Below, in pieces: positions 19,498 through 26,567 of a stretch of DNA of 39,771 nt; the stretch's first letter is position 1, and the number at the start of each line of letters is the position of its first letter. The position numbers and the translations under genes are program-made. The DNA comes from a bacterium D16-50 (GTDB taxonomy: Bacteria; Bacillota; Clostridia; Lachnospirales; Lachnospiraceae): NCBI GenBank assembly GCA_003612485.1, contig RAZA01000035.1, positions 1 to 39,771 on the forward strand, in the 5' to 3' direction. A model generated the notes under the pieces. It was not told the DNA's origin. It was given only the letters and a program-made list of their open reading frames with translations, and searched no databases.

Positions 19498-19601
19498 TCT
19501 TTAGATTAGAGCCAAATAGTAATAATAAGCACCGCAATTCTTTGAGAAATCAAGGGGTTGCGGTTTCTTAATGCCTAAAAATAATAGCGAACAAAAGGAA
19601 A
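19486..19601 (+). repeat. 116-bp perfect direct repeat, left copy
   Basis: Identical base for base to 39585-39700 (offset 20,099 bp). It covers the end of tuf, its terminator and about 35 bp beyond. It delimits the whole inserted array. Confidence 0.9.
19531..19568 (+). terminator. tuf transcription terminator
   Basis: A 15-bp stem (19531-19545 with 19550-19564, several G-T pairs in the middle) closed by a GAAA tetraloop and followed by TTTCTT. An identical copy is at 39630-39667 in the right repeat. Confidence 0.75.
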
Positions 19602-19635
19602 AGCCACTTGCCGGAATTTTATTGTGAATGGCTTG

Positions 19636-19659
19636 TGGCTCTAAAATGGCTCTATTTTT
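19636..19659 (+). repeat. Paired TGGCTCTA repeats, IME1 left end
   Basis: TGGCTCTAAAA at 19636 and TGGCTCTATTT at 19647, spaced by 11 bp. The same two variants occur in swapped order near the right end (25613, 25624). Candidate arm-binding sites of the element's integrase, by analogy with Tn916-type ends. Confidence 0.5.
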
Positions 19660-20281
19660 ATTCGCTGTCACTCTGATTTTTCTTAAATTGTTGCTCCAAA
19701 TGTTCATTTCGGAGTTTCATTCTTGTAGCATTGTCTATATCCTCATACACTTTCTTTGTCACTGGCAAGGAGGAGTAATCAGCAATTTTCTGTTTTTTCC
19801 AAATATCAAACATATCCTTTGGCGTAAAGTAGGATTCAAAACTTTCCCGGCTCTCATTCAGTGAAGCAAGGAATTGACACATATCCGCATTATATAAATG
19901 TCCTTTTTCATTTCCATAGAATTTAATATTGGCATACCAACGGTTATCTTCGGTTTCTATGTCATTGAAAAATTTATCGTTAATTTCCAGTTCATAGCGC
20001 AATTCTTTTAATTCGTTTAACTCCAAAAGAAAACTGACAATATCGCCCATAGATGATAAAGAAAATTCATTGTCTGAAATACCAAAAAGCCAATCCAAAG
20101 AAACGTGATATTGCTTTGCTATGGCATAAAGTACCTCGTTGGACGGAGATACTGTTCCGTTTTCATAACTGGATAGGGTGGATTGCTTTATGCCTAGCTT
20201 TTTACAAAATTCACTTTGGTTCAAACCTAGATTTTTACGGAGTTGTTTTATCCGTTCTGCTATCTGAATTGTATTATCCAT
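19658..20281 (-). CDS. XRE-family repressor of IME1
   Basis: A 207-residue protein with an N-terminal HTH_3 domain (residues 7-62, LGLNQSEFCKKLGIKQSTLS). The C-terminal ~140 residues are an acidic region of unknown function. The start at 20281 has GAGGTAA upstream on the minus strand; the longer frame to 20383 runs through the promoter region and lacks a ribosome site. It is transcribed away from the small HTH gene, with the two facing promoters overlapping identical 11-bp repeats, the usual layout of an integration/excision switch. Its 3' end lies about 55 bp inside the left attachment region. Confidence 0.8.
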   Translation of the reverse strand: MDNTIQIAERIKQLRKNLGLNQSEFCKKLGIKQSTLSSYENGTVSPSNEVLYAIAKQYHVSLDWLFGISDNEFSLSSMGDIVSFLLELNELKELRYELEINDKFFNDIETEDNRWYANIKFYGNEKGHLYNADMCQFLASLNESRESFESYFTPKDMFDIWKKQKIADYSSLPVTKKVYEDIDNATRMKLRNEHLEQQFKKNQSDSE

Positions 20282-20313
20282 GCCGTTACCTCTTTTCTTT
20301 TTTGCTTTCTTAT

Positions 20314-20342
20314 AGTATAGCACTTTCAATAAATATTGACAA
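20314..20342 (-). promoter_or_regulatory. Promoter of the IME1 repressor gene
   Basis: On the minus strand, TTGTCA (20342-20337) and TATACT (20319-20314) with a 17-bp spacer. The repeat AAATATTGACA (20331-20341) overlaps its -35 region. Confidence 0.6.
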
Positions 20343-20382
20343 CAATAATAAATATGAAAAATACAGATAAAAAATATTGACA
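20331..20382. promoter_or_regulatory. Candidate operator pair of the XRE repressor
   Basis: AAATATTGACA occurs exactly at 20331-20341 and 20372-20382. The first copy covers the -35 of the repressor promoter, the second that of the xis-int promoter, so one protein could control both directions. Confidence 0.4.
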
Positions 20383-20405
20383 TAAATGATAGCAGGTGCT
20401 AGAAT
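20377..20405 (+). promoter_or_regulatory. Promoter of the IME1 xis-int genes
   Basis: TTGACA (20377-20382) and TAGAAT (20400-20405), 17-bp spacer, 47 bp before the small HTH gene. Confidence 0.65.
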
Positions 20406-20452
20406 ATCATTAACACTAATAAATAGTGAAATAAATGATAAGGGGAGATTGC

Positions 20453-20653
20453 ATGAACGGACAGAACTACTTATTGACTGCCGGAGAAGTTGCGGAAACA
20501 TTGGGTGTTTCCAAAGGACACGCTTACAAACTGATAAGAGAATTAAATGAAGAATTACAGAGCAAAGGTTATCTTGTTGTTGCCGGGAAAGTGCCAAAGG
20601 CATTTTGGGAAACAAAGTTTTATGGTTACAATCAGCCGAACCAAACCGCATGA
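20453..20653 (+). CDS. Small HTH protein, probable excisionase
   Basis: A 66-residue protein with a MerR/excisionase-like (HTH_17) fold: LLTAGEVAETLGVSKGHAYK followed by LIRELNEEL. The ATG at 20453 has an AAGGGGAG site; the ATG at 20435 lies upstream of that site and is rejected. It ends 14 bp before the integrase gene, the position of Xis in Tn916-like elements. Excisionase function is inferred from size, fold and position. Confidence 0.7.
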   Translation: MNGQNYLLTAGEVAETLGVSKGHAYKLIRELNEELQSKGYLVVAGKVPKAFWETKFYGYNQPNQTA

Positions 20654-20667
20654 AAGGGGGATAAGAA

Positions 20668-21741
20668 ATGTCTGCTTCAAGAGATGAAAAGACCGGGAAA
20701 TGGACTGCTCAATGCTATTACGAAAACTGGAAAGGGGAGAAGAAGCACAAAAAGAAGCGTGGTTTTGCCACGAAAAAAGAAGCGTTGGAGTGGGAAAGAG
20801 AATTTCTGAAAAGTACATCTGCCAATATGGATATGATGTTAGGAGCATTTGTTGATGTGTATTTCCGGGATAAGGCAGGAGAACTAAAGGAACGCACGAT
20901 AAAAAACAAGCGGTACATGATAGAAGCCCATGTATTACCGTATTTTGAGAATAAGCAAATGAACGAAATAAGCCCCTCTGATATTATCCAGTGGCAGAAC
21001 GCTATCAGAGCAAAAGGGTATTCGCAGACTTATTTACGCATGGTGCAAAATCAAATTACAGCATTGTTTACTCATGCAAGTAACATTTACAATCTCAACA
21101 ATAACCCATGTAAAAAGGTTAAGAAAATGGGAAAGTCTGACGCTGACAGGCTGAATTTTTGGACGAAAGATGAATACGATTGTTTCATCAGTGGCATTGA
21201 CCGGGAAAGCAAATATTATGTGATATTTGAAATCCTTTTTTGGACTGGGTGCAGAGAGGGAGAAATGCTTGCTTTAACAAAAGAAGATGTCGATTTTGAG
21301 AACAATCAAATCAGCATTACTAAGACTTATTACAGAACGGAGCGCAGGGATATTATTACAACGCCGAAAACGGAACAGTCGGTTAGAGTGATTGACATTC
21401 CGCAATTTTTAACGAAAGAGATTGAAATGTATGTGAACCGCTGTTATGGTCTGCCGGATAATGAAAGAATGTTCCCAATTGTAGCGGAAGCGGTACAGCA
21501 TAAGTTGAAACGTGCGTGTGCAAAATCGGGCGTAAAGCCGATTAGGGTACATGATTTACGTCATAGCCATGTAGCGTATCTTATCAATCAAGGCGTACAG
21601 CCTTTGATTATAAAGGAACGGTTAGGGCATAGAGATATTAAAATCACGCTGAATACTTACGGGCATTTATATCCTAATCAGCAAAAGAAAGTGGCAGATA
21701 TGCTAAACGCTACAAGAAATGAAAACGCCCCTGTCGATTGA
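20668..21741 (+). CDS. int: Tyrosine recombinase / integrase of IME1
   Basis: A 357-residue phage/Tn916-type integrase. The N-terminal ~50 residues resemble an arm-binding domain (DEKTGKWTAQCYYENWKG). The central SAM-like core-binding domain spans about 55-145. Catalytic residues are visible: R196 in TGCREGEM, H295 and R298 in HDLRH, H321 in LGHRD and Y331 in NTYGH. AAAGGGGGATAAG precedes the ATG. It is the only intact integrase of this type in the window, so it is the likely enzyme acting on the tuf-tail sites, including those bounding the integrase-less IME2. Confidence 0.93.
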   Translation: MSASRDEKTGKWTAQCYYENWKGEKKHKKKRGFATKKEALEWEREFLKSTSANMDMMLGAFVDVYFRDKAGELKERTIKNKRYMIEAHVLPYFENKQMNEISPSDIIQWQNAIRAKGYSQTYLRMVQNQITALFTHASNIYNLNNNPCKKVKKMGKSDADRLNFWTKDEYDCFISGIDRESKYYVIFEILFWTGCREGEMLALTKEDVDFENNQISITKTYYRTERRDIITTPKTEQSVRVIDIPQFLTKEIEMYVNRCYGLPDNERMFPIVAEAVQHKLKRACAKSGVKPIRVHDLRHSHVAYLINQGVQPLIIKERLGHRDIKITLNTYGHLYPNQQKKVADMLNATRNENAPVD

Positions 21742-21762
21742 CAAGGACATTTCACTACAAAG

Positions 21763-21814
21763 GCAGAGCCTGTTGTATTTATATCTCGCAAATATAGTAT
21801 AACAAAGGCTCTGC
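21763..21814 (+). other. Long hairpin between integrase and ATPase genes
   Basis: GCAGAGCC (21763-21770) pairs with GGCTCTGC (21807-21814). The inner part (TGTTGTAT with GTATAACA) extends the stem with a few mismatches. There is no T-run. Possibly an attenuator or a control RNA for the downstream gene. Confidence 0.4.
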
Positions 21815-21850
21815 TGAAACTCAATCGAATTATTTCAACGGAGGACGCAA

Positions 21851-22819
21851 ATGGAAGAAAAAAGAGAAAAAAATTATCGTTTAATCAACATGGAAGATGT
21901 AGAAGCAAGAGAAGTAAACTGGCTGTGGTATCCCTACATTCCTTTTGGAAAGCTGACGATTGTGCAAGGCGATCCGGGAGAGGGAAAGACCACTTTTATT
22001 TTGCACCTTGCGGCACTTCTCACAAAAGGCGAAGCACTTCCCTGTGAGGAAACAGCAGAGCGCAGAGAGCCGGTCAACGTAATTTATCAGAACGCAGAGG
22101 ACAGTTTGGAAGATACCATAAAACCTCGATTGGTAGAAGCAGGAGCAGACTGTAACCGGGTGTTGGTAATTGATGAAAGTATTGATTGTTTAAGCATGAC
22201 AGATGAAAGGCTTGTCCGGGCAATCAAGGAAACCGGGGCGAAAATGGTTGTGTTAGACCCTATACAAGCCTATTTGGGCGCAGATGTGGATATGCACCGG
22301 GCAAACGAAATCAGACCAGTGCTGAAGCAGTTGGGGAACATTGCGGAAGAATATGGGTGTGCGATTATCCTTATTGGTCACATGAATAAGGCAAGCGGAA
22401 GTAAATCTACTTACCGGGGATTGGGTTCAATAGATTTTCAAGCTACCGCCCGGAGTGTGTTGGTAGTCGGCAGGATAAAAGACGATACAACTTTGCGTGT
22501 GATAGCGCATGATAAGAGCAGTCTTGCGCCGGAGGGAACTTCAATAGCCTTTCGCATGGATAAGGACAACGGTTTTACTTGGGAAGGTGTTTATGACATT
22601 ACGGTTGAAGAATTACTTTCCGGCGAAAGCAGAGGACAGAAAACTAAGGACGCTAAATCATTCCTTGCGGAGATTTTGGCAGAGGGGCAGTTATCCTGCA
22701 ATGAAATTACAGAAGCGGCAAAGGAGAGAGGTATCAAGAAGAAAACGCTGTGGAACGCCAAAAAGGAAATGAACATTGACAGCGTAAAAGTAGGAAATCA
22801 ATGGTACTGGACTTTGTAG
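21851..22819 (+). CDS. RecA-fold AAA ATPase (RepA-like)
   Basis: A 322-residue protein of the AAA_25/RepA helicase-like group. Walker A is GDPGEGKTT (residues 40-48); Walker B is in MVVLDPIQAYLG; LIGHMNKASGSKSTYRGLGS follows as in hexameric RepA-type ATPases. The C-terminal ~70 residues look like a winged helix (EITEAAKERGIKKKTLWNAK). ACGGAGGACG precedes the ATG. Such genes sit between integrase and relaxase in many Firmicutes mobilizable elements, where replication of the excised circle is the presumed role. No primase domain is fused. The biochemical role is inferred. Confidence 0.8.
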   Translation: MEEKREKNYRLINMEDVEAREVNWLWYPYIPFGKLTIVQGDPGEGKTTFILHLAALLTKGEALPCEETAERREPVNVIYQNAEDSLEDTIKPRLVEAGADCNRVLVIDESIDCLSMTDERLVRAIKETGAKMVVLDPIQAYLGADVDMHRANEIRPVLKQLGNIAEEYGCAIILIGHMNKASGSKSTYRGLGSIDFQATARSVLVVGRIKDDTTLRVIAHDKSSLAPEGTSIAFRMDKDNGFTWEGVYDITVEELLSGESRGQKTKDAKSFLAEILAEGQLSCNEITEAAKERGIKKKTLWNAKKEMNIDSVKVGNQWYWTL

Positions 22820-22896
22820 CAAAGGAAGATAGCAAGATTGCCTTTTCTAAAGATAGGGTAATCTTGCTACCTTGATTAGAAGCGTGGCGGCAACAA

Positions 22897-23036
22897 GGCG
22901 GCGAAAAGCCGCCCACCGTCCGCAGGACGGAAAGCCCCCGGCAGGGCGCAAAGGCACTTTTGATAGAGCGTAGCCTGTCAAAAGTGCTTTAGCGTTACTT
23001 TCGGGAAAGTAACAAAGCCTTGCGCCTGTCGGCGCA
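22897..23036 (+). other. Hairpin cluster, candidate oriT
   Basis: Five perfect inverted repeats follow each other: GGCGGC/GCCGCC (22897-22913), CCGTCC/GGACGG (22916-22930), GCACTTTTGA/TCAAAAGTGC (22954-22987), GTTACTTTC/GAAAGTAAC (22994-23013) and TGCGCC/GGCGCA (23021-23036). The cluster lies directly upstream of the relaxase gene, where MobV-type origins of transfer are found. The nick site cannot be placed by eye. Confidence 0.55.
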
Positions 23037-23072
23037 GTAAAATCAGTATATAGAGCGTGGAGGATATGCCTA

Positions 23073-24443
23073 TTGGAAAGAACGATTAGCGGCATGGTTG
23101 GGAAAGGTTCAGTCAATCACAATACGAGAGCCTTTACAGCTAAAAATGTAGATAAGGAACGAAGCCGGGATAATGTGGAATTTTGCCACTCGGATATAAA
23201 AGAGGTCTATCATACTCTTTTTGATGAAGCACTGGAACGCTACAACGCAAAGCAGAAACGGAGTGACCGAAAGATTGGCGATTACTATGAAAAGATACGC
23301 CGGGGAAAGCAGGAGAAATTATTTTATGAGGTCATCTTCCAAATCGGCAACAAAGATGATATGAACGTACAGAGCAATGAGGGACAGTTGGCGAAAGAGA
23401 TTTTATGTGAGTTCATGGAACAGTTTCAGAAAAGAAATCCGAACCTGTTTGTATTTTCAAGCCATTTGCATATGGACGAGCAGACACCGCATATTCACAT
23501 TGATTTTGTTCCCTTTATACGTAACAGTAAGCGTGGACTTGATACGAGAGTTTCCCTCAAAGGCGCATTGTCGGAGCAGGGCTTCAAAGGTGGCACAAGG
23601 GGAATGACGGAATGGAATGAATGGATTGAAGCGGAGAAGCAGGAACTTTCTAAAGTCATGTGGCGGCATGGCGTACAGTGGAAACAGCTAGGAACACATA
23701 ATAAGCATTTGTCCGTACTCGATTTTGAGAAGCAGGAGCGGCAGAAAGAAGTTGCGGAACTGGAACAGACAATCTCCGGCAGTAAAGAAGAATTATCTTC
23801 TATTCTTCATCAGCAGATAGTGGCAGGGCAGGAAACGGAGCAGATACGGAAAGAGGGCGAAGCGATCCGGCAGGAAGTATCAGAACTTTCCGTTACAAAT
23901 CTTCTTTTGAAAGAGCAGACGGAAACACTGGCAGGAGATAAAGCAAAGCTGTTATCCGAAAATGAAAAGTTGGAGAAACAGCAGAAAAAGTTACAGCAGG
24001 AAATCAATAAAATGGTACAGTCAAAGGAAGTCATGGAGAGAAATATACACGCCTATGATGAAGATGTGAAATGGCAGTTGGCAGAGCCGGGCGCATTGAT
24101 GAGTGCAAAAGCATACAGAGATAAAAAGGCTTTGCCACTTGTGGAAAAATTGAAAGAAGTAGTAAAAAATCTGACTATCAAATGCGTACAGCTTACGGAG
24201 CAAAGCAGGAAGCTGACTGCCAAAGTAGATGGGCAACACAAACAGATTAGCCGCTTGACTGATAAGGTTATGGAGCAGAACGATACCATAGACCGATTGC
24301 AGGAAAAAGCGTCTGATTTGGGGCGTTTGGAGCGTCATTTAGGCAGGGAACAGGTGCAGTCGATAGTAGAACGGTCAAAGGCATTGGAACAAGCAGAAAA
24401 GGCAAATAAACGTCCGAAACGTGCCTTTGAAATAAGCCGATAG
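23073..24443 (+). CDS. mob: MobV-family relaxase (plasmid recombination/mobilization protein)
   Basis: A 456-residue relaxase of the Pre/Mob (MobV) family, which nicks oriT for transfer. The metal-binding motif HLHMDEQTPHIHID lies at residues 131-144. The C-terminal half (about 225-440) is a long coiled coil rich in E, K and Q. The TTG at 23073 lies about 10 nt after GGAGG; an ATG at residue 8 is the alternative. The last ~130 residues are about 87% identical to the fragment at 26150-26545, showing that IME2 once had the same gene. Family assignment is firm; mobilization by a helper element is inferred from the absence of transfer genes. Confidence 0.9.
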   Translation: MERTISGMVGKGSVNHNTRAFTAKNVDKERSRDNVEFCHSDIKEVYHTLFDEALERYNAKQKRSDRKIGDYYEKIRRGKQEKLFYEVIFQIGNKDDMNVQSNEGQLAKEILCEFMEQFQKRNPNLFVFSSHLHMDEQTPHIHIDFVPFIRNSKRGLDTRVSLKGALSEQGFKGGTRGMTEWNEWIEAEKQELSKVMWRHGVQWKQLGTHNKHLSVLDFEKQERQKEVAELEQTISGSKEELSSILHQQIVAGQETEQIRKEGEAIRQEVSELSVTNLLLKEQTETLAGDKAKLLSENEKLEKQQKKLQQEINKMVQSKEVMERNIHAYDEDVKWQLAEPGALMSAKAYRDKKALPLVEKLKEVVKNLTIKCVQLTEQSRKLTAKVDGQHKQISRLTDKVMEQNDTIDRLQEKASDLGRLERHLGREQVQSIVERSKALEQAEKANKRPKRAFEISR

Positions 24444-24462
24444 GAAAGGGGATTGATAGGAT

Positions 24463-24777
24463 ATGACGGATATGGAGAAAAAAGTGATGATACGGCTGTG
24501 TGCTAAAATCGTAGCAGAAACAGACCTTTACGAAACAGACAAGGAGGTGCAAAATCTGATAGACTGGGTATGCTTATCGGAGCAGATAAAAGTAAATAAT
24601 AATACAATCCGCAATCTGACCGGGGAATATAAGAAGATAGAGCTGGATTGCCGGGAGGGAGTACGGGCGCAGTTGGAGCGCATGAAAGAACTCTGCAAAG
24701 AGCGCAATAATCTTTATGAGAAGCAGAACGATTTGAAAGGGCAGAAACAGAAGATTGAGAAGTTGTTGGAACGATAA
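24463..24777 (+). CDS. Conserved coiled-coil protein downstream of mob (IME1)
   Basis: A 104-residue soluble protein, rich in charged residues and predicted helical throughout; the C-terminal third looks like a coiled coil. I do not recognise a family. It starts 20 bp after mob with AAAGGGG as ribosome site. A homologue with 10 differences in 104 residues sits at 26568-26882, also directly after mob. The conserved pairing suggests a mobilization accessory role (inference only). Confidence 0.75.
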   Translation: MTDMEKKVMIRLCAKIVAETDLYETDKEVQNLIDWVCLSEQIKVNNNTIRNLTGEYKKIELDCREGVRAQLERMKELCKERNNLYEKQNDLKGQKQKIEKLLER

Positions 24778-24819
24778 GAAATTTGGGGTATGGCAATCGC
24801 TATGTCCTAAATCTTATGG

Positions 24820-24848
24820 TTGCAAGAGAGGGAAGAAAGCAGTATAAT
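24820..24848 (+). promoter_or_regulatory. Promoter of the IME1 cargo methyltransferase
   Basis: TTGCAA (24820-24825) and TATAAT (24843-24848) with 17-bp spacer, ending 32 bp before the start codon. Confidence 0.55.
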
Positions 24849-24880
24849 TGAAAAAATTTATATTTGAAGGGAGAAATAAT

Positions 24881-25498
24881 ATGGGTAAAGATATAGTGCC
24901 ATTTTGGGAGAAGGCATATCAGGAATATGATACAGTTGCATTTTCCATTGAACCTAATGCAACTGTGACTGAATTTGAGCATTTGATTAACAACCAGTCA
25001 AAAGTATTAGATGTAGGGTGTGGAGAAGGGCAAAATGCCATATATTTAGCCAGACAAGGACATTTTGTTGATGCATTTGATTTATCTGAACATGGGATTG
25101 CAAAACTAAAACATAGATGTGAATTATCTAATGCACAAGTAAACGCATTTGTAGCAGATTTAACTACATACCAGTTTGAACAGAATTATGATATGATTGT
25201 CTGTTTTGGAACATTGCATTTTGTGGCTAAGAATGAGTGGAAAAGATTTATAAATAATGCGAAAAAGTATACCAATATAGGTGGCGTTCATATAATTCAA
25301 ATATTTACAGATACTGTACCTGCATCTGAGGATATTGCTCCGTTTGCGATTGGCTTGGCAAAAGATGAAGAAATTAAAGAATTGTATACAGATTGGGAGA
25401 TATTGCAGTTTAAATCTTATGTATTTGAAGATGAGCATCCAAACGTACCGAAACATTTGCACGCATCAAATAAAATTGTTGCTAGGAGAATAAACTGA
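24881..25498 (+). CDS. Class I SAM-dependent methyltransferase
   Basis: A 205-residue methyltransferase resembling the TehB/Methyltransf_11-type small-molecule enzymes. Motif I is VLDVGCGEGQNAIYLA (about residues 38-53), followed by an acidic residue in DAFDLSEHG and a motif like YDMIVCFGTLHFV. The ATG at 24881 has a GAAGGGAG site; the TTG at 24848 has none. It has its own promoter and much lower GC than the mobilization genes, so it is cargo acquired separately. Substrate unknown; tellurite, thiol or antibiotic detoxification are all possible. Confidence 0.8.
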   Translation: MGKDIVPFWEKAYQEYDTVAFSIEPNATVTEFEHLINNQSKVLDVGCGEGQNAIYLARQGHFVDAFDLSEHGIAKLKHRCELSNAQVNAFVADLTTYQFEQNYDMIVCFGTLHFVAKNEWKRFINNAKKYTNIGGVHIIQIFTDTVPASEDIAPFAIGLAKDEEIKELYTDWEILQFKSYVFEDEHPNVPKHLHASNKIVARRIN

Positions 25499-25555
25499 CA
25501 ATTCCGATTTATATGAATAGGGTTCTTATCATATTTTCCTTTAGATGTATAAAAG

Positions 25556-25575
25556 ACATGGTGCTAGCACCATGT
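25556..25575. repeat. 20-bp perfect palindrome
   Basis: ACATGGTGCTAGCACCATGT is fully self-complementary with no loop. It lies 57 bp after the methyltransferase stop and about 40 bp before the integrase arm-like repeats. It could be a dimer-binding site or a terminator without T-run. Confidence 0.6.
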
Positions 25576-25612
25576 AATAAGGGTAGATAAGGAAAAAACG
25601 GTCTTTTGTCAC

Positions 25613-25639
25613 TGGCTCTATTTTGGCTCTAAAATTTTT
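25613..25639 (+). repeat. Paired TGGCTCTA repeats, IME1 right end
   Basis: TGGCTCTATTT at 25613 and TGGCTCTAAAA at 25624, 11 bp apart, the same pair as near the left end in swapped order. About 95 bp before the middle tuf-tail module. Confidence 0.5.
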
Positions 25640-25733
25640 CAGAACAATAAAAATGTAGTGTTAAATCAGATAATATGATGAATAATAAGCAGTAAAACGC
25701 AGTAAAAACATTTAGATTTCATTTCCGAGAGCT

Positions 25734-25787
25734 CGTGAGGGTGGTCGTACTGTTGGTTCTGGTCGTGTGGCTACTATCATTGAGTAA
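25734..25787 (+). other. Middle attachment site: foreign tuf 3' tail
   Basis: Encodes REGGRTVGSGRVATIIE and stop, the end of EF-Tu with one V-to-I change compared with the resident gene. Seven bases differ from the resident tail, so it comes from another tuf allele. It marks the junction of IME1 and IME2. Confidence 0.85.
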
Positions 25788-25830
25788 ATAGAATTCTTGC
25801 GAATTCATTCGTAAAAAGCTAGATTTTATG

Positions 25831-25861
25831 GGGCTTTCCTAAGAATAGGGAAGCCCTTTTT
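25831..25861 (+). terminator. Terminator behind the foreign tuf tail
   Basis: GGGCTTTCC (25831-25839) pairs with GGGAAGCCC (25848-25856) and is followed by five T. It differs from the resident tuf terminator, so tail and terminator probably came together from another genome. Confidence 0.8.
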
Positions 25862-25890
25862 GAAACTTTGCAACAGTAAAAAAGTTGTAA

Positions 25891-25910
25891 AACGGTGCCT
25901 AAACGGTGCC
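25891..25910 (+). repeat. Tandem AACGGTGCC repeats, IME2 left end
   Basis: AACGGTGCC at 25891 and 25902, 11 bp apart; a third GGTGCC is at 25934. They occupy the place of the TGGCTCTA pairs of IME1. Candidate integrase arm sites with different specificity. Confidence 0.45.
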
Positions 25911-25920
25911 ATAAAAAGAA

Positions 25921-25953
25921 CTCCGATGAAAATGGTGCCAAGTTTCATCGGAG
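25921..25953. terminator. Hairpin, possible bidirectional terminator
   Basis: CTCCGATGAAA (25921-25931) pairs perfectly with TTTCATCGGAG (25943-25953), loop of 11 nt containing GGTGCC. TTTGTATTTTT follows. It sits just after the stop of the minus-strand fragment. Confidence 0.55.
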
Positions 25954-25962
25954 TTTGTATTT

Positions 25963-26149
25963 TTACCAACCTTTTATTTGCTTTACTTGTTCTGCCCGCT
26001 CTTTGTCTTTGTGGTACTGCAACTTGAACTGTATCGTTTCCACTACTTCCTTTCTTGCTTCATCGTCTAGCTGATAAAATGAAGTCAACAGATTATCCAC
26101 ATCGGGCATACTATTTTTCCCAAACAGATACATAAGCGGATATAGGGAA
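25963..26149 (-). pseudogene. 3' fragment of a minus-strand gene, probably the IME2 repressor
   Basis: An open frame of about 60 codons read leftward, with the end MPDVDNLLTSFYQLDDEARK followed by a charged helix and a stop. It has no start: it is cut at 26149, where mob sequence begins in the opposite direction. Its position (first gene after the attachment site, minus strand) equals that of the XRE repressor in IME1, and such a helical C terminus is common in XRE regulators. Identity as a repressor is inferred from position. Confidence 0.55.
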
Positions 26150-26545
26150 TTACACGCTTATGATGAAGATGTGAAATGGCAGCTAGCAGAGCCGGGCGCA
26201 TTGATGAGCGCAAAGAATTATCGGGATAAAAAGGCACTTCCGCTTGTGGAGAGATTGAAAGAGGTAGTAAAAAATCTGACTATCAAATGCGTACAGCCTA
26301 TGGAACAAAGCAAGAAGCTGACCGCCAAATTGGACGGGCAACAGAAGCAGATTAATCGCTTGACGGATAAGGTCATGGAGCAGAGCGACATCATAGACCG
26401 ATTGCAGGAAAAATTGTCTGATTTGGGGCGTTTGGAGCGTCATTTGGGCAGGGAACAGGTGCAGTCGATAGTGGAACGGTCTAAGGTATTAGAACAGGCA
26501 GAAAGGGCAAATAAACGCCTGAAACGTACCTTTGAAATGAGCTGA
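26150..26545 (+). pseudogene. 3' fragment of a MobV relaxase gene
   Basis: Encodes the C-terminal coiled-coil part only (HAYDEDVKWQLAEPGALMSA onward), about 87% identical to the end of the IME1 relaxase. The catalytic HxDExTPHxH region is missing. The break at about 26150 abuts the repressor fragment on the other strand, so one deletion removed everything between. Not expected to be functional. Confidence 0.85.
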
Positions 26546-26567
26546 TAGAAAAGGGGATTGATAGGAT

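Larger units (their letters stand above)
19444..19601 (+). other. Left attachment site: tuf 3' tail plus terminator
   Basis: The 54-bp tuf tail (19444-19497) recurs at 25734-25787 and 39543-39596 in the same orientation. From 19486 to 19601 the sequence is identical to 39585-39700. Compared with the right copy, the tail differs at four third-codon positions, all synonymous. This is the pattern expected for attL of elements that use the tuf 3' end as target. Confidence 0.85.
19444..25787 (+). mobile_element. IME1: integrative mobilizable element in the tuf 3' end
   Basis: Bounded by tuf-tail modules at 19444 and 25734, so excision would release about 6.29 kb. It carries a divergent XRE repressor, a small HTH protein, a tyrosine integrase, a RecA-fold ATPase, a hairpin cluster that could be oriT, a MobV relaxase, a coiled-coil protein and a cargo methyltransferase. 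There are no type IV secretion genes, so it would need a helper conjugative element. Paired TGGCTCTA repeats occur near both ends (19636-19659 and 25613-25634). GC is clearly lower than in the flanking core genes. Confidence 0.8.

Noticed and set aside
22897..23036. CRISPR array or riboswitch
   Set aside because: The repeats are inverted, of different sequence and adjacent; there are no regular spacers and no recognisable riboswitch core.
25734..25787. Middle tuf tail as remains of a second, inactivated tuf gene
   Set aside because: Similarity begins sharply at the same base as in the two other copies and nothing of the upstream 340 codons is present. An att module explains this better than decay.
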